Shown: piece after piece, positions 1 to 13,080 of the stretch | How positions within the stretch are numbered: the first letter of the stretch is position 1 | Layout: each line of letters starts with the position of its first letter | Source: Puffinus mauretanicus | Taxonomy: Eukaryota > Chordata > Aves > Procellariiformes > Procellariidae | Reading direction: 5' to 3' | Length of the DNA stretch: 64,000 bases | Assembly: GCA_023333565.1 (NCBI GenBank) | Contig: JAJKFH010000801.1 | Coordinates: forward strand, 1,054,001 to 1,118,000 | Made by a program: the position numbers and the translations under genes | The notes under the pieces: model-generated | Seen by the model: only the letters and a program-made list of their open reading frames with translations | The model's database searches: none | What the model was told of the DNA's origin: nothing

Positions 1-570
1 CCAGTAAGAACATTCCAAGAGAACAATTTTTCCTCGTTTTATTCCCATGTAAACCCACAGGCAAAATTTCAATCAAAAGATTTCAAAGCAACATCTGGGT
101 AACAAAAGTTTTCACTTTTGCAGAGCTCAGTAAGACCTCGCAGGATCAGATTTCTTTAATCTGAAGTCCGGCCCTAATGCATATTTATGCACATGGAGGC
201 TCACCACTGTGCAGCCAAATCATGTAAACTTCCATTTGTATATGATAAGATTTACACATGCGAGGGCTATAGTTGTTCTTGTAAATAAACAGCTTGTAAA
301 GGCACTTGCAACTATGTGCAGAGATAGCAGGTCTCTTTTCAGGCCTGCTGGCTTTTGCTATCAAATTTAGGTGAGAAATAGACTTCAGCACAGCTTTTGT
401 ATAACCCTTTTTATCATAACTGCATGACTTCTTCCACTGTCTTCAACTGAGATGCTGACTGTGCACCTCAAGATCTTGGACTATTAGCTCTGCTCTCTCT
501 AAAGGAAGTTTAACATCCTACAGTTAGGCTGAAAAATGGGTAGTGTGCATGTTTCGCTGTACCCTCCTAA

Positions 571-610
571 GTTCAATTTCTGCTATATAAGTTCAATTTC
601 TGCTATATAA
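571..610. repeat. Perfect 2 x 20-bp tandem duplication
   Basis: The 20-base unit GTTCAATTTCTGCTATATAA occurs twice head to tail (571-590 and 591-610) with no mismatch. A perfect two-copy array of non-simple sequence suggests a recent slippage or repair duplication. Confidence 0.9.
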
Positions 611-3356
611 TGCAAGCTAATAAGACTAGAAACTGCTTTTGTAGAAAACCAGATAATAGCTTCTCCCTAGATTGCTTCTTGGCATAATAACTTTATTTGG
701 TGGTATCTCATCACAAGACTGATGGGGGCATGCCTCTTCGTGGAGAATGGATAATGAAGCACTGCAAAAAGGCCGTGCCATAGTTTAATTATGAATAAAA
801 TACAGTATTATGCTAACTCATAACATATGGGGCAGGAAAGAGATTTGCAATGTAACACAGTTCCCGCTTTCTTTCCTGTTACTTTTTTAGCATAGAAGCT
901 AATAACCTGTAACTTACAATAATTAGAGTTCTGGTATATAATGGGCATGAATGTCATTTAAAGCAAGCAGAGCTGCACGGTGACAGAAAGAGGTCTTAAC
1001 TTTCATGACAAAGTATAGTTGTAACAGTCATCACGCACATGTTTGTGTGAGTCCTAAGGAAGGATTAAGATCACGTATTACTGGAGTCAGCTCTATCCTG
1101 AGAAGGTTCTGTATATTTCTACTAATTATTGATCATATAGTGCCAAACAAATGTGGCCCTATATCAATGTATTTTTCACCGAAATCTCTGCCTTGTGAAA
1201 GTGCCTATTGCCTCTTACGCTGATTCCTTTTCACAGAGCAAACGGTCTAGTGGGGAGAATGCTAATCCAGGTCCAATTTCTTGCTTTGCCACGGATGTCT
1301 TGAAAGGTGGGAGCGGCCTTTTAGTCTCCCTGGCCCACTAAGCCCATGAAGGATTTGAATACTTGGCCCTTGGACTTCTAATTTGTCTGGTGTCATCTTG
1401 CTGTCCCATGCAACACCTGGGGAAAGCAAGTGCTTTTGTTGTGAAGGGAGTTCACAACCCAAGTAGGAAGGTGTCTGCACCAGCCAACCAGAGATGCAGC
1501 AGACAGATGTGTTTCTTAAATGCTGCTCTCTCCACAGTTCAAGCACTTAATGCATCGCTTTTCTCCATTCAGGATTAAGTCCTGAGCTCTATTCTTTCCT
1601 TGAGAAATACAGCAGAGATCAATACTGCCTTACAAAGGATAGACTGCAGTAGTGGCAAGGCTTATGTATCACACATGCCCCGTGCTGGATAATTCAGTAG
1701 CCATAAGGCACCAACATCACCTTCAAGCATATAAAAGCCTTTAGTACCCACTGTCTATAGAGTGTAGTGAGCAAGCTAGCAGCCTCCTACTTCTCCTCAA
1801 CTACTGCGAGTGCCCAAACCAACAGCCGCTCGATCCATGCTTTTGGGTCTGGAGAATTTTTATTCAAAATGCAATGGAGGAGCAACAAGAGCAAATGAGA
1901 ATGACTTTTTTGCTTCCCAGCCCTCCCCTCCAAAAAAGAAACCCCATAACATCCCAGGTTCACCTTTAGTCTTAAGGTAGGAGATGCATCCATAATCACC
2001 TATGATAAAAGAAAGCTGAACCTAGGTCCCCCAGATCCTGGTGGAGTGCTTTAAGAAGCTAGTTATTTCTGAAAGATGGAGACCACATACCCAACTCAAG
2101 CCAGGTTTTGAAGCAGGCCAGCCTCAGCAAGATGCCCATCAGAGAGGCAGATGGACAAACACAACCTTCTCCATGTTCTCCAGGCAGTTCTCCTAACTCT
2201 CCCCCCACAGAGAGCTTGAGACACGTTGGGAGTTTTAACATTCAAATTAAAGATGTCCAGTCTTTCACTGCCTCTCGGGTGAGGTGAGAGGGCAGGGTTG
2301 AGGCTTTCTTTGGATCTAGTCCTGGGTGTCTCCCTCTCTAACAGGGGAAAAAAGCATTTCTGAGGGTAAATACACTGAAAATTGCAAGAAGCATAGTTAG
2401 ATGCGGTGATAATTGGAGCATTGTCTCAGTTGGGCAGAATCAGATTCCAGGCAAATCTATCTGCCAGAGAAAATCAATCTGAAGGGAAAATCAAATCAAA
2501 GCCATGAAGAAAACAGAATTAGAGTGGAGAAAATTCTAGTCTGCCACTTCCCAGACCTTATAAAGAAAACAAGCCAATTCAACACTCCGCTGAAATGGTG
2601 TTACCTTCTTATCAAACAAACTGAAAGAGAATGTAAAGCCAGTACTTTTATATATATAAACTGCATTTGTACCTTTTTTTTTAAAAAAAAAAAAAGGGTG
2701 CAAGTCCAGCAGGAAAAATCTGTTGAATTTCAATTTTCTGCTGACACAAATAAACGGAGTGACTGAATCCTGGTAATCTCTACTATTTTTTTTAATTTAT
2801 CTTTCTATTCAGAGACCCTGTAAAGTCATAATTTCTGACTACGAGTTGACCTAAAATCAGATTGCTACATAAGTTTAACTTTCTTTTTTTGTACACTAAT
2901 AAACATTTACAGTATAAAGAACTTCCTGTTTAGTCGACAGCTTCTGCCCTATTCAGTCAAGTTTACTGAGTTCACAGAAATGCTGGACATGGCACTCGAG
3001 CTGTCACAGATGACAGGTAAAAACTGCTTAGCTCTAAAATCTGAATTAAAAATATTTTTTTTTATATGAAATTTGAAAACTAGCCAAACATGAATGGCAG
3101 TTTAAATTTCCTACCCACTCCACAACTCCAAAGGTAAGACTGGTAAGAACAAAGGCTTTGATTAGCCTCCAGAGGTCAAAATGGGTTGGACTTTGTCACG
3201 CAGAAAACAAGTAGCTCAGTAACAACTTAGTAGGCTGCAATTAAGAGCACCCACTGCAAGACTCACAATAAATCTATATCATTATCATCCATCAGGAATT
3301 GAGAAGAAACGAGATAGTGGCAGACTTGCGGTTGATCCTTCAGCTCAGTTTGCTAA

Positions 3357-3381
3357 AGATATAGATTTAGATATAGATATG
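3357..3381. repeat. Imperfect (ATAGAT)n microsatellite
   Basis: About four hexamer units of the AGATAT/ATAGAT type with one interruption. Confidence 0.8.
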
Positions 3382-4689
3382 ATCATATTGTGTATGTCTG
3401 GGCGCAGGTCTCTGTACATACACATTGGTCTGTTCCTCCCTAAAACCTTTTGCAGGAACTGGCCATTTTTAACCAGATTGGATGGAAAATAAGGAGTCTT
3501 AAAGTTATTATAAGATTCATGTAAATAGTTAGCCTGGGAGGGAGGGATAGAGAGGAAAGGACTGAAGCATGAAGCCAACTCGTACGAGAGAACCCAAATC
3601 AAGGACAGCTGTTATGAACAACCCAGCTGGAACAAATGGTTCAGCTGAGCCTTGTCCTATTTTGGAGACCACAAAGTTCCCTTCCTAAGAACCTGGTCTT
3701 CATTTCCTTAATGTTTGTGTGGCTCTTTCCCCTGATTTCCCCCATGTTCTTCTTCCACTGGTAAACCTTTCTCTCTTGGTTGTGCTGCGTGGTATGAGAG
3801 AAATACAAAGATTTTTAATTAGCCTGGAAGAGGAGAAATGTAGCACTCTGTTGAAGGACCAAAATGAACTGTGGGGAGAAAAAAAAGGCTGGGGCAGGGG
3901 GAGGAATCTGGAGGTAGATTCACATGGTGTGATTTTTTTCAGTGAGCTTCACTTCTTTTTTTTTGTTTCAGCATATGTTTGTTTTTCATAGTGGCATTTT
4001 TTGGTGATTTCTAATGTTTAGTTTAAGATCTCTGTTTTCAAGAACTTGATGCGGCCCTCAGTGTCAAATGGCAAGTGTTTTCATTTATTGCAGTCAACAT
4101 TTCAGAACAAATAGTAAGAGCAGTTGCGTTGCTGATTATAACACTAAAGAACCATATGTGCTGAGTAACTCTTGAGAGTTGAGCTTAAAACTTAGGTTAG
4201 CTGTGCACATTACTGATTCAGCTGGGCACCCTCAACATCTGGATATTCTTTGGATCACATCTGCACTGGGAACAGCATATGTAGGAATCCTGATCCCTCC
4301 TTTACTTACTTTTACCATCCCATAGACCCACCCTGAGATGGCCTTACCAGAAGCTTTTCCTGAAAAGGACGTAAGACCAGGCACAGTGACTTTAAAACAA
4401 CAACTGGAATCTAGTTTTTTTGCAACAAATAAGCATGCACTTGCAACGATTGCTAATGCTGGGTGCTGTTTCTGTCTAACTTTTAATGAAGAAAATGAGA
4501 GTTTTATATTTGTTACAACTGTCTTAATAACATACCTCCCAATCAGTCCTGCACTGATTAATTCTAAATGTAACCTGTCAGCAGGAGCACCCCAGTGGCT
4601 TAATTTACTTGTCAAATTAAAAGTATGCGTGTGTTGCTATAGAACCACCGATGTGTAGTGCGAGGTTAATGCGTAGGGCTTGACTCTAA

Positions 4690-5000
4690 TGTTGCAGTCG
4701 ATTGTTTTTATTTTTTTCATTTTGAATAATTCATCACTAACAGGATTAACTTAATTTCCCCCTCCCCTTCCCAGACAGAGTGTAATTAACAGAGACCACA
4801 TTCCTTATGAGGTTTTACAACTTTAAGTACATAAGCTACACTGTGTTTTTGGTTTAAAAGACTGGACAGCATCCTTTCAATATTAATTAGAATTAGGTAG
4901 TGTCTGCTTGTATTGCAAGCTTTTTCATCTTATTTATGAATTCTTTTCAGTTCCTATAAAGCATCATAGTGCAAATTATTCCTCATTGATCTCTTATATG
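4690..5000. other. AT-rich repeat-free tract, possible conserved non-coding element
   Basis: The tract has no repeat signature and is rich in homeodomain-type cores (TAATTA and AATTAA variants, for example near 4,742-4,760, 4,783-4,790 and 4,882-4,892). This composition is common in vertebrate intronic enhancers. It is a composition-based suspicion only, because conservation cannot be measured from one sequence. Confidence 0.2.
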
Positions 5001-5468
5001 GAGGTGTGGGGAGAACCTAGACAGAGTCTATATTTCGAAGTAACTGGCTGTTAAATATTGATCCATTTAAGTTAACAAGAGCCTTCTTGTCAAGTTTTCT
5101 CTAAGCTCCTATATGATTTGCACTTTTATTTAGGAGTTGATATAAAAGAACTTATTTCTGTAAATGGTTTGATAAAGACACCAGAAACAGCATGCAGGAG
5201 GGAAAAAAAATAATAAGAAAAGGCACTTACACCTGCACAGCAACACATGATTAATTCTTCTGGTAGCTGCTATAGCAATGATTGCTTCATTTGCTGCCCT
5301 TGATGCAGGGAGAATCTGTCATCTCAAAGGTTTTTTCTTGCTTCTATGAATTCTCCTGAATGTACCTGCTGTGGGATATCCCACTTGTCTTCTCAGGCAA
5401 CTAAAAGCGGTTCCCATGCAGCAATGTCACAGGTAACTAACCCTTGGAGAGATGATATAGCCTGCTTT

Positions 5469-5508
5469 AAAACAAAACAAAACAAACCCAAAACAAACAA
5501 ACAAAAAA
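5469..5508. repeat. (AAAAC)n / (AAAC)n simple repeat
   Basis: A-rich run of AAAAC and AAAC units with one CCC interruption. It could be a microsatellite or the decayed tail of a retroposed sequence; no body of an element is recognised beside it. Confidence 0.8.
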
Positions 5509-6393
5509 TAACCCCCAGCTAAACCATAACAGAAATAGAGGCTGAAATGCCTTGTTAAATAGAATATGTTATAATGTGTATTTTCAGGTTTTGCATTATA
5601 AGGGTACTTTCAGCTATAATAGTTTTTGTAGATGTCTGATAGCCCTTGGCAGCAAGCTTTATAGAAACTATTAATTTTCAGTTAATTGAGTATGCCTGAA
5701 GATGCCATCTCGTTGTGTTGATGGAAGGGTTAACCTAAGGCGCAATCTAAGGGCTGATTGCAGCCTCAAGTTTTTAGAGGGCCATAGACCTGACCCAACC
5801 ACCGGGCCCTTCCCTGAAGTTGGTTGGGTTGGATGCCCTATCATAACTTTCTGCTACAGGTGAGAAGCACTGGTGTGAGATGGGGGTTGCAGCTGAAGAG
5901 CAGAGGAAGGGAGGCACCCAGGTAGATAGTCAGGCTAGATGAGTTTGAAGGACAGGCTCTGACGATGAGATGAAGAAGAACATGCTCAGAACCACATTTA
6001 ATCTAAGTTTAGACCACAACTAATACACACCTAAAACCAGGCTGCAGTAGGAAAATACGGACCATAAGATACACAAGGGTGTTTTCTTCAGTGGATGAAC
6101 AGCTAAATCTTGCTACCACAAGAGTGTTTGAACTCTTCTGAGGCCAGCCCTGAAACTCTGGAGCTGCAGAAGATCTTGTGAGAAACGAATCATATAGCAC
6201 AAAAAGATTTTGGCTGGTGTGAAAGTTGGCTCATCTCCAGCTGCCTTTCAGGGTCTCAAATTCGTCATCGCAATGCAGAGCAGGAGCTGCAGTCCTGTCT
6301 TAGAGGCTCCCTGATCCTATCTTCTTGTGCTGCAAAGCCACCCGTCCTGCTCTTCTGACTGCTTCCTTCCTGTGCAGGAGATAAGCAAAACTT

Positions 6394-6959
6394 AGAATCA
6401 TAGAATCATTAAGGTTGGAAAAGACCTCTAAGATCATTGAGTCCAACCATCAACCCAACACACCATGCCCACTACACCATGTCCCTAAGCGCCTTATCTA
6501 CACGTCTTTTAAATACTTCCAGGGATGGTGACTCCACCACTTCCCTGGGCAGCCTGTTCCAAGGCCTGACCACTCTTTCAGTAAAGAAATTTCTCCTAAT
6601 GTCCAATCAAACCTCCCTTGGCACAACTTGAGGCCATTTCCTCTCGTCCTATCATAGCCACTTGGGAGAAGAGACCAACCCCCACCTCGCTACAACCTCC
6701 TTTCAGGTAGTTGTAGAGCATGATAAGGTCTCCCTGAGCCTCCTCTTCTCCAGACTAAACAACCCCAGTTCCCTCAGCTGCCCTCATCAGACTTGTGCTC
6801 CAGGCCCTTCACCAGCTTCGTTGCCCTCCTCTGGACATGCTCCAGCACCTCCATGTCCTTCTTGTAGTGAGGGGCCCAAAACTGAACACAGGATTCGAGG
6901 TGCGGCCTCACCAGTGCTGAGTACAGGGGCACGATCACCTCCCTGCTCCTGCTGGCCAC
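6394..6959 (-). mobile_element. CR1 LINE, 5'-truncated 3' end (minus strand)
   Basis: Read on the minus strand, this is the terminal part of a chicken-repeat-1 non-LTR retrotransposon. It starts inside the C-terminal end of the ORF2 reverse transcriptase, with the translated stretch [20 protein letters not shown] and then [20 protein letters not shown]. It continues through the 3' UTR and ends at the CR1 terminus (ATGATTCTATGA-type) at 6,394. Upstream of SVASRS the frame stops resembling CR1, so the 5' truncation lies near 6,959. No target duplication was seen, as is usual for CR1. It shares its whole length with the 3' half of the plus-strand CR1 at 36,163-37,233, so the two are close in subfamily. 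It cannot be autonomous, lacking endonuclease and most of the RT. Confidence 0.95.
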
Positions 6960-7554
6960 ACTTGCCCCAAACCATGTACTCAAGGCTAAATCCTGCCCTC
7001 TGGTGCACTGCTGCTGAAGGGGGAAGGAAGACTTGATAAAGCTTTATCTTTCTGTACAAAATGAATGCACCTCCTGATTTTTCTGTCCATCAGGTTGCAG
7101 CAGTCATCACTATCACTTAGCAGATGGATTTGTTTGGCAAAGCAGAACATTGGTATTAGGGGGGTCCGAAGTATTTCAGTTATGGTTGCCAACATGTATC
7201 TCTGTCTTTGAGTTCTTCCTGTGTTTGGGTTTTTGTTGTGTGTTTTTTTTTTTTTAAAGTCTCAGTGGTACACAATAACTTTTCTTGTTGCTGCTTTACA
7301 GTGTGTGTGTGGATTCAACAACATCTCATGTGATAATTATAAGGTAAACTATGTCCAAGTCAATGATACTTACACTGGAAGTGCAAGGTAAAATGCTTAA
7401 GAAATGGCAGATGGAAGATAGAGTGGATTCCTGGGCAATCACTGCAAACGTTATGTGATAGTTTTATAATTTCTGTGCTGTGTAGCTTCATGTGCCTGCT
7501 ACAGTGTTCTCTAGAAATATGTTTTCAGGCTCTTTGACTTCTTCAGAGCTTGTG

Positions 7555-7660
7555 GTGGCCTTGATGGGAACAGGACTCTAACCTGGGGTCCCAGCCCAAG
7601 GCTTAGGCCACTGAGTTGGGTTGTTTCACAGTGTTGAAACGAGGTGCTGAGATATTCCAC
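7555..7660 (+). repeat. Degenerate ancient repeat fragment (provisional)
   Basis: The string around GACTCTAACCTGGGGTCCC followed by GGCTTAGGCCACTGAG resembles the tail of an old amniote dispersed repeat whose consensus includes 'aaccCAGGTcTCC...gctCTAaCCACTgag'. Identification is by eye and weak alone. It is listed because several other stretches in the window resemble the same string. Confidence 0.3.
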
Positions 7661-8130
7661 CCCAGCTCGCCTCACATCAGTCGAAGCTGTACCAAACTGA
7701 CCTGATCAACCCTCCATCACTGAGAAAAGCTACCACGAAAAGGGAATGCAGATTAAATGCTTCTGTGCAATTCTTACTGGCTAATGTCAGCTTCACCAGC
7801 TTATTTGTTTCTGTACACCTGACTGTGGTTTTCAAATACTGGAATGTAAAATACTTCAACTTCTAATTGCCTTTTGTGTTTTTGCTTGTAAAAGTTGGAG
7901 GTTTGAACAGTGGGTCTTGGAAGACAACAGGATATTCACAGACAGTCTTTACACGTGGTAACAGGGTTTTGTCATTGACTCTAACGAATGGGCAAACGTA
8001 CATGTGGCAATATTGTATTTATGTAGTCAAAAGAGAGTATTTTACAGCAAGTTGTATGGGCTTAGAGTTTTGGGTTGAAAAAGCTTTTCAATAGTTTCAT
8101 TTTTGAACTTTCTCTTCCAAGCCAAGAATA

Positions 8131-8152
8131 GGAGGGTAAAGGGAGGGTAAAG
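8131..8152. repeat. Perfect 2 x 11-bp tandem duplication
   Basis: The unit GGAGGGTAAAG is present twice in tandem with no mismatch. Confidence 0.9.
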
Positions 8153-8821
8153 TCCTTTCAAACCAGAAGGGACTGCCAACAGAGGTGTGGGGGACTGCCT
8201 GTCTGCTGGGAGGCTGTGGTAGAGACCACTGCAAACTGGAGAGACCTGCTGCAAGCCGGTGGGTCATATGCTGCTCATCCTCTACTTTGATTTCCACTGC
8301 AAGTTGACCAAATAAACAGTTAAAAATGCAATTCAGAATTCAGAAGCTGCTATTTGATTTCTTCAGGAGCTTAATGCAAGTCTTCTTAAAAGCACCTGAT
8401 TTTAGGGAGTGAAAGCTCACAGCTCAGCACTTCGTGAAAATGAGGAAGGTCTTTCAGGCTGGTTGTCCAATAACTGGAGCATTCAGAATAATTCATCTGG
8501 TTTCAAGAATCTTGGCTTAAAACATCTTTTTGCTCTTCCTTTTCCATCTAAGCAAATGCTTTAGTTGCCTCAGGGATACTGTGTGTCTGTGTTGCACATC
8601 CTTCATGCTAAAAAGTAGTTCACACAGAACAAAAATGAAAACTAAGGCTGCTTGGGAATTTTCCATCAAAATTGACCGCTGAAAAATACTGTGTTTTCAA
8701 CTCAATAAGGGCAGTGTGAATTTCCTTAACTCCTCAAAGAAAAAAATCTTTTTTTTTTTTTAAGGAGGTGGGGGAAGACTTTAATATTTTTTGCTGGAAA
8801 GTTTTAATGTTCTGATTTGAA

Positions 8822-8890
8822 AAATTATTATGTATAATATATACATACAATTATATTATGAATATAAGTATTTACTATTATATAAATTCT
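8822..8890. other. Very AT-rich tract
   Basis: About 70 bases of almost pure A and T with alternating TATA and ATAT steps. It is likely easily melted. No gene or element is recognised. Confidence 0.7.
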
Positions 8891-10219
8891 AATTTTCTGG
8901 ATCCAAGTCTCCTTATCCTTCTCTGATGTTCAGGATCCACAGACTGCAGACCCCATGCTGGGTTTCCTGCTGCTTCTCCAGAAGACAACTGTTCGCAACA
9001 TGACAGATGAAGAGCAACTGAGAAGTCCAGGGAAATGGACTTCAATTACTTCTCCCATGAGCAACACTGCAGTAATCTTTCCAACTATTTTTCATTTTTT
9101 TCTGACATATTATGGCTCTTGAACTTCTAATGAAAATTATTTTTTTCTGAAAAACTTGATTTTTTTTTCTATTTTTATTTTTCTCTTTCAAAAATTTTCC
9201 TTTCTAAGCAAAAAATCTCCCTTCAGTTTGCTCTAAAGAGGAACTTTCTCTAAAGAAGTATCTAGTAAAGCTTGTTTTTTCTTTTTTTTTTTCATTTGTA
9301 TGGTTTTTGTACACTGTTTGACAGCTGTCAAATGTGACCTGAAGTTTCAAAACATCTAAGTGGTGATCAGTGCAAGGGTCAGCGGTGCTCTTTGAACGTG
9401 TCACCCAACTCGTGCATGGCCAAAATGTTGCACCATCTTGTGGTCAGCAGGATTATGGCATCACTGCAGGAATCCCTCGCACCCATATGAAGAAGGTAGT
9501 GCTAGAGCTTTAGCTCGATAGATACCCTTCATTTTCAATACCGATCTACCAATCTTTTATCTGCTTCAAACAGCTTGCTGCTTCTGCAAAGGTGAGATTT
9601 GAATAAAATTATTTCTCATTGATTTATTAAATTAAAAGGCCTCATGTAGCCTTAATCTAGCCTCAAGAACATTTGATGGCAGAGTTTATTGGATGATTTT
9701 TCTTATGTTTATAATCTGTATAAATTATGCAATATTTTTGTAACATGTCATATATCATGATGTGATTTAATATCCCATATATATTCTTGTGCCTGAAAGT
9801 AATGTGGAGAGATGTCTTTGAAAGGCCATTAAGTATAAATAAATTAGAGTAAGAGCTAGAGTGGTACTGATGAATAACATTCCTCAATAAGGAGACTTCG
9901 TAGACTAAATGGAATGAGTAAATTACTACTTAATAATGCCATGCTTAAAACATTCCTAATAGTTAGGCATTCACCTGGGAGTGTTCATGTATCTGGCCAA
10001 AGGACTGCTTACCCAGCAGCTGTGTAACATAAAACACAGTGCTGTTCCAGCAGCAGACACAAACCCCAGAAGTAATAAGAAAAAGCCCTTATTACCAGAC
10101 TGTAGATGATGTTCGCCTTGGACATGTGCTCTCTAGCCTTAGAAACCCTGATTTCTTTGCTAGGCAAGTTCATAGCTTTCAAGGGATGCCAGTTGGACGC
10201 CTTCGCTGGGGCTTTCTGG

Positions 10220-10241
10220 GCATCCCTGGTGCATCCCTGGT
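10220..10241. repeat. Perfect 2 x 11-bp tandem duplication
   Basis: The unit GCATCCCTGGT is repeated exactly twice. Confidence 0.9.
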
Positions 10242-10439
10242 GCCCAGTGAATTTAGGAGCCTGTGGGACCTACCAAATCCAAACGTGAGGTTGGCTGTTT
10301 TCTAACTCGGGTGTTCCACTAAAGTCCTTTACCAAATCTAGCCCGTTGTCTGTGCTCCAAGTGTCTCAAAGCAGCTGCTCGGCTGACCTGCAGCTGGAAG
10401 AAAATGTGGATGCTCCAAGGAGCTGAATGGACTCAGCAG

Positions 10440-10520
10440 ATCAGCAGCTGAGCCAAAAGCAAAGCTTGGATCCTAGATCCCACGCTTGTGCTCAAGTGTT
10501 TGAGCTACCACTTCCTCCTG
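10440..10520 (+). repeat. Ancient amniote-type repeat fossil (tail portion)
   Basis: This stretch reads like a decayed copy of the old repeat tail 'ggtc.ctgGCAGagC..aagcagaatccaagtctCC..gcccagtGCTCtaa.CACTagACCACacTTCCTCC'. Matching landmarks are AGCAAAGCTTGGATCC and then TGAGCTACCACTTCCTCCTG. It is one of the clearer members of the set of related fossils in this window. The family name is left open. Confidence 0.45.
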
Positions 10521-12321
10521 AATTATGACAGTGGGATGAGATAAGTGGGCAGGGAAAGGCAGGGGGAGTATTGTGGGCAAGCAGAGAGGTTCACCATCTG
10601 TGGTATTAATTGTTGCTTGCTTTTTAAACTCCCTTTTGTTATCGCATCTTGGGGGAACAACAGGCCAGGTAAATGAAGAGCTGGAAAATGTAACTGAGGA
10701 GACAGGACGGGCTTGGTCAAGGTGAGAGCTGCTGCAAGCACACTAGGAGGAGAATGATACCACAAAAGTGTGGAGTGTTTTGGCTCTCCTACACTTTGCA
10801 GATTCTCAGTGGGTCAACACCTTTCAGGCATGGTTTTGCCACCTGTCAGTGCTGCAGCCTGCAGGGGACTGCGGAGATGCTGTGAACTAGCACGGAATGC
10901 ACTCACTTCAGTGCCGAAATTTGTCTTTTTTCGGGGGGGGGAGGCTATTGGGCCAAGCTGGGCTCTGTGCTGGCAGCATCAGCTTGGGTATTCACCCTAC
11001 GTTACAAGCAGCAGGGATGTGTCCTGATAGAGTCTGCTGAGCAAAGGCTCCTCTTCATGATCAAGGTTTGTGGGACTCGGAGCACCTCTTTTTCCCTGCC
11101 TGTTCACAAAGCCTGGAACTCCACATAGACGGCTCTGTTCTGGGGAAGCTTAATGTTCACATCAGTGTTACGCTACACTGGCATTTTCCCCACCGCTACA
11201 TTAGCTTCGATTAACCTCCACTGCTGGCAGCAATAAAAGGAAAGTGAGAGTGGGCTTTTTGCAATTTCACTGCAGAGCATTTCACGAACATAGTGTGGAC
11301 AGAACAGGTCCAAGTGCTGCTGGGGTTATTCCTGCTTTCCAGCATTTTGTGGAGTCCACATCAGTCGTCCCAGAAGTTGCAACAGGAGATGCTTATCCTT
11401 CTCTGCAGGTATCATTTGGTTAGAGACCCTTGTGTGTACTAGAGGCTTTTTACCTATATTGCCATAATAGAGACTAAAGGATACTGTGAACCTCCTCTGT
11501 GTTGCTGTCATGGGAAGAACTATAATGATCAAGCCAAACTCTGCATTAACTGTGTCCACTTCAGTGGATTCAAAAAGCTCAGTCAGGCTCCTGGCTATGA
11601 CTAAATCATCTAATTATAGCCTTCCCGTGCTGTGCTTTTTGCATTCGTTCCTGATCCATCATTGCATTGATTTTTAGAATTGTGTTCTTTAGCACTCCGT
11701 GGTCTCAATTTTCACATCCTCCTCGTCTCCTGTGCTCTCAACTTCTCCACACTCGCTGCATGTTGACTACTCATCTTCCTAAGCATTTTCCTTAAACCAG
11801 GCTTTTAATCACATTTCTCTTCTGAGATGGAGAGCAAGGTGAACCTTGATGATTTCTGCAACACTTTGACCTTTGTGCAAGTGCAAGTTCGCATTAGACT
11901 TTATGTGGCCCTATACTGTGGCTTTTGACGTGTACAAAATAGATGTATCTTTCTGGTTAAGTCACAAGTGATGTCAAAAATTGCAGCGTGGTAAAGCTAT
12001 CTCAGTCAGCTTTTTACTGTAAATATCGGTGAAGGAAATCAGAAGTGTTGTGTCTTCGCCTTATTATTGTGAAAACCTGAAAACCCCTGGAGTTCACAGA
12101 GCAGTGATACCATGCCCCAGACAGCTCAAATTTAGATCAAAACAGGCTCCTGGGAAGAACTTATAAACATGGGGAGATATTTTAAAGGTCCTCATCTAAG
12201 TCTGAGCTGGAACTTGAAACTAGCTGAATTTAACAGTGTTGGCAGTCCTGCTGTTTTGAGTTTTGTGACACTGGATGTTTCTTCAAAATGTTTGGAGTCA
12301 GGGTAAATATGTAAAGCTCCA

Positions 12322-12345
12322 GATTTTGATTTTGATTTTGATTTT
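12322..12345. repeat. (GATTTT)4 microsatellite
   Basis: Four perfect GATTTT hexamers. Confidence 0.95.
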
Positions 12346-12879
12346 CTCTCAGTTTTACGGAGTTCATCTGTGAAGTATGAATTTGAAGAACTCAAAAAAG
12401 CACTCGACACATTAAATTTTATGACATAATTTTGGCTTTAAAATTTTGTTTTGTTTTTAAATCTTATGTCATGATTGTATGAATTTCCTTGCATCCATTT
12501 TGCATAGCTTTAGCTCAGCTCCAAAGACAGATTAGCTCTCTTGCTAAATGTTCTCAAAAAGTATGACTGAGATTCCTTTTTAATACTGTTCTCAGCTGAG
12601 CTTATGTATAATCCTTTTCAAAGTGTAAAATGCCAAGGGATGTTTATATGCTACAGCTTTTATGACAGTGTATTGTTGTTCCTTCACACTTCACTGAACA
12701 GTCTACGAATACTAATCTATAAATCACTTATCTTACAGGCACTTGAAAACTTTGCACTGTTTGTGGCATTGTCTGTTCTTTTCTAGATATACAAAACACT
12801 TTAGTTTAAAGAACAACAGACTGTAATGATTTCACATTTGTTTTTCTGCAGTATTTAGGGGCCCTCGCTGAAACAAGGG

Positions 12880-13080
12880 CCAAATTGTGCTGGGCCCTGT
12901 AGGACTGCATGGGTATGTCCTGCCTTGGGGAAGTTGTAAGTGCATGGGCAGAGGTGGGATCTTCCCCAGTGCAGGAAGGGCAATGAAGGGCAGAGGAAGA
13001 TGGTGGTGGTTTTTCCCCCAGGATCACGTAGAGAGACCTGGGCAGAGTTTGGAATTGAATCAATTCCTCCCCAAATTCAA
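12880..13080 (+). repeat. Ancient amniote-type repeat fossil (long copy)
   Basis: Landmarks in order are TGTGCTGGGCCCTGTA, then TCCTGCCTTGGGGAAG, then GGATCACGTAGAGAGACC, then GGGCAGAGTTTGGAATTG. They match the general layout of an old dispersed repeat ('gtgctgggCgctGTAc...tcCCTGCCccgaaGAGctta...GGtCACataga...GGCAGAGctgGGAatTGaac'). A 134-codon frame covering it (12,887-13,291) is therefore not a gene. Divergence is high and identification is by eye. Confidence 0.5.

Noticed and set aside
2413..2766. 117-codon open frame ending in a Lys run
   Set aside because: The Lys run is a translated poly-A tract; the rest is AT-rich sequence without family resemblance.
5796..5832. Short hairpin CCCAACCA...TGGTTGGG as a structured RNA or terminator
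   Set aside because: An eight-base stem with a loop of about 20 bases is common by chance in 64 kb, and nothing around it suggests an RNA gene.
6662..7036. 124-codon plus-strand frame
   Set aside because: It is antisense to the minus-strand CR1 and has no family resemblance.
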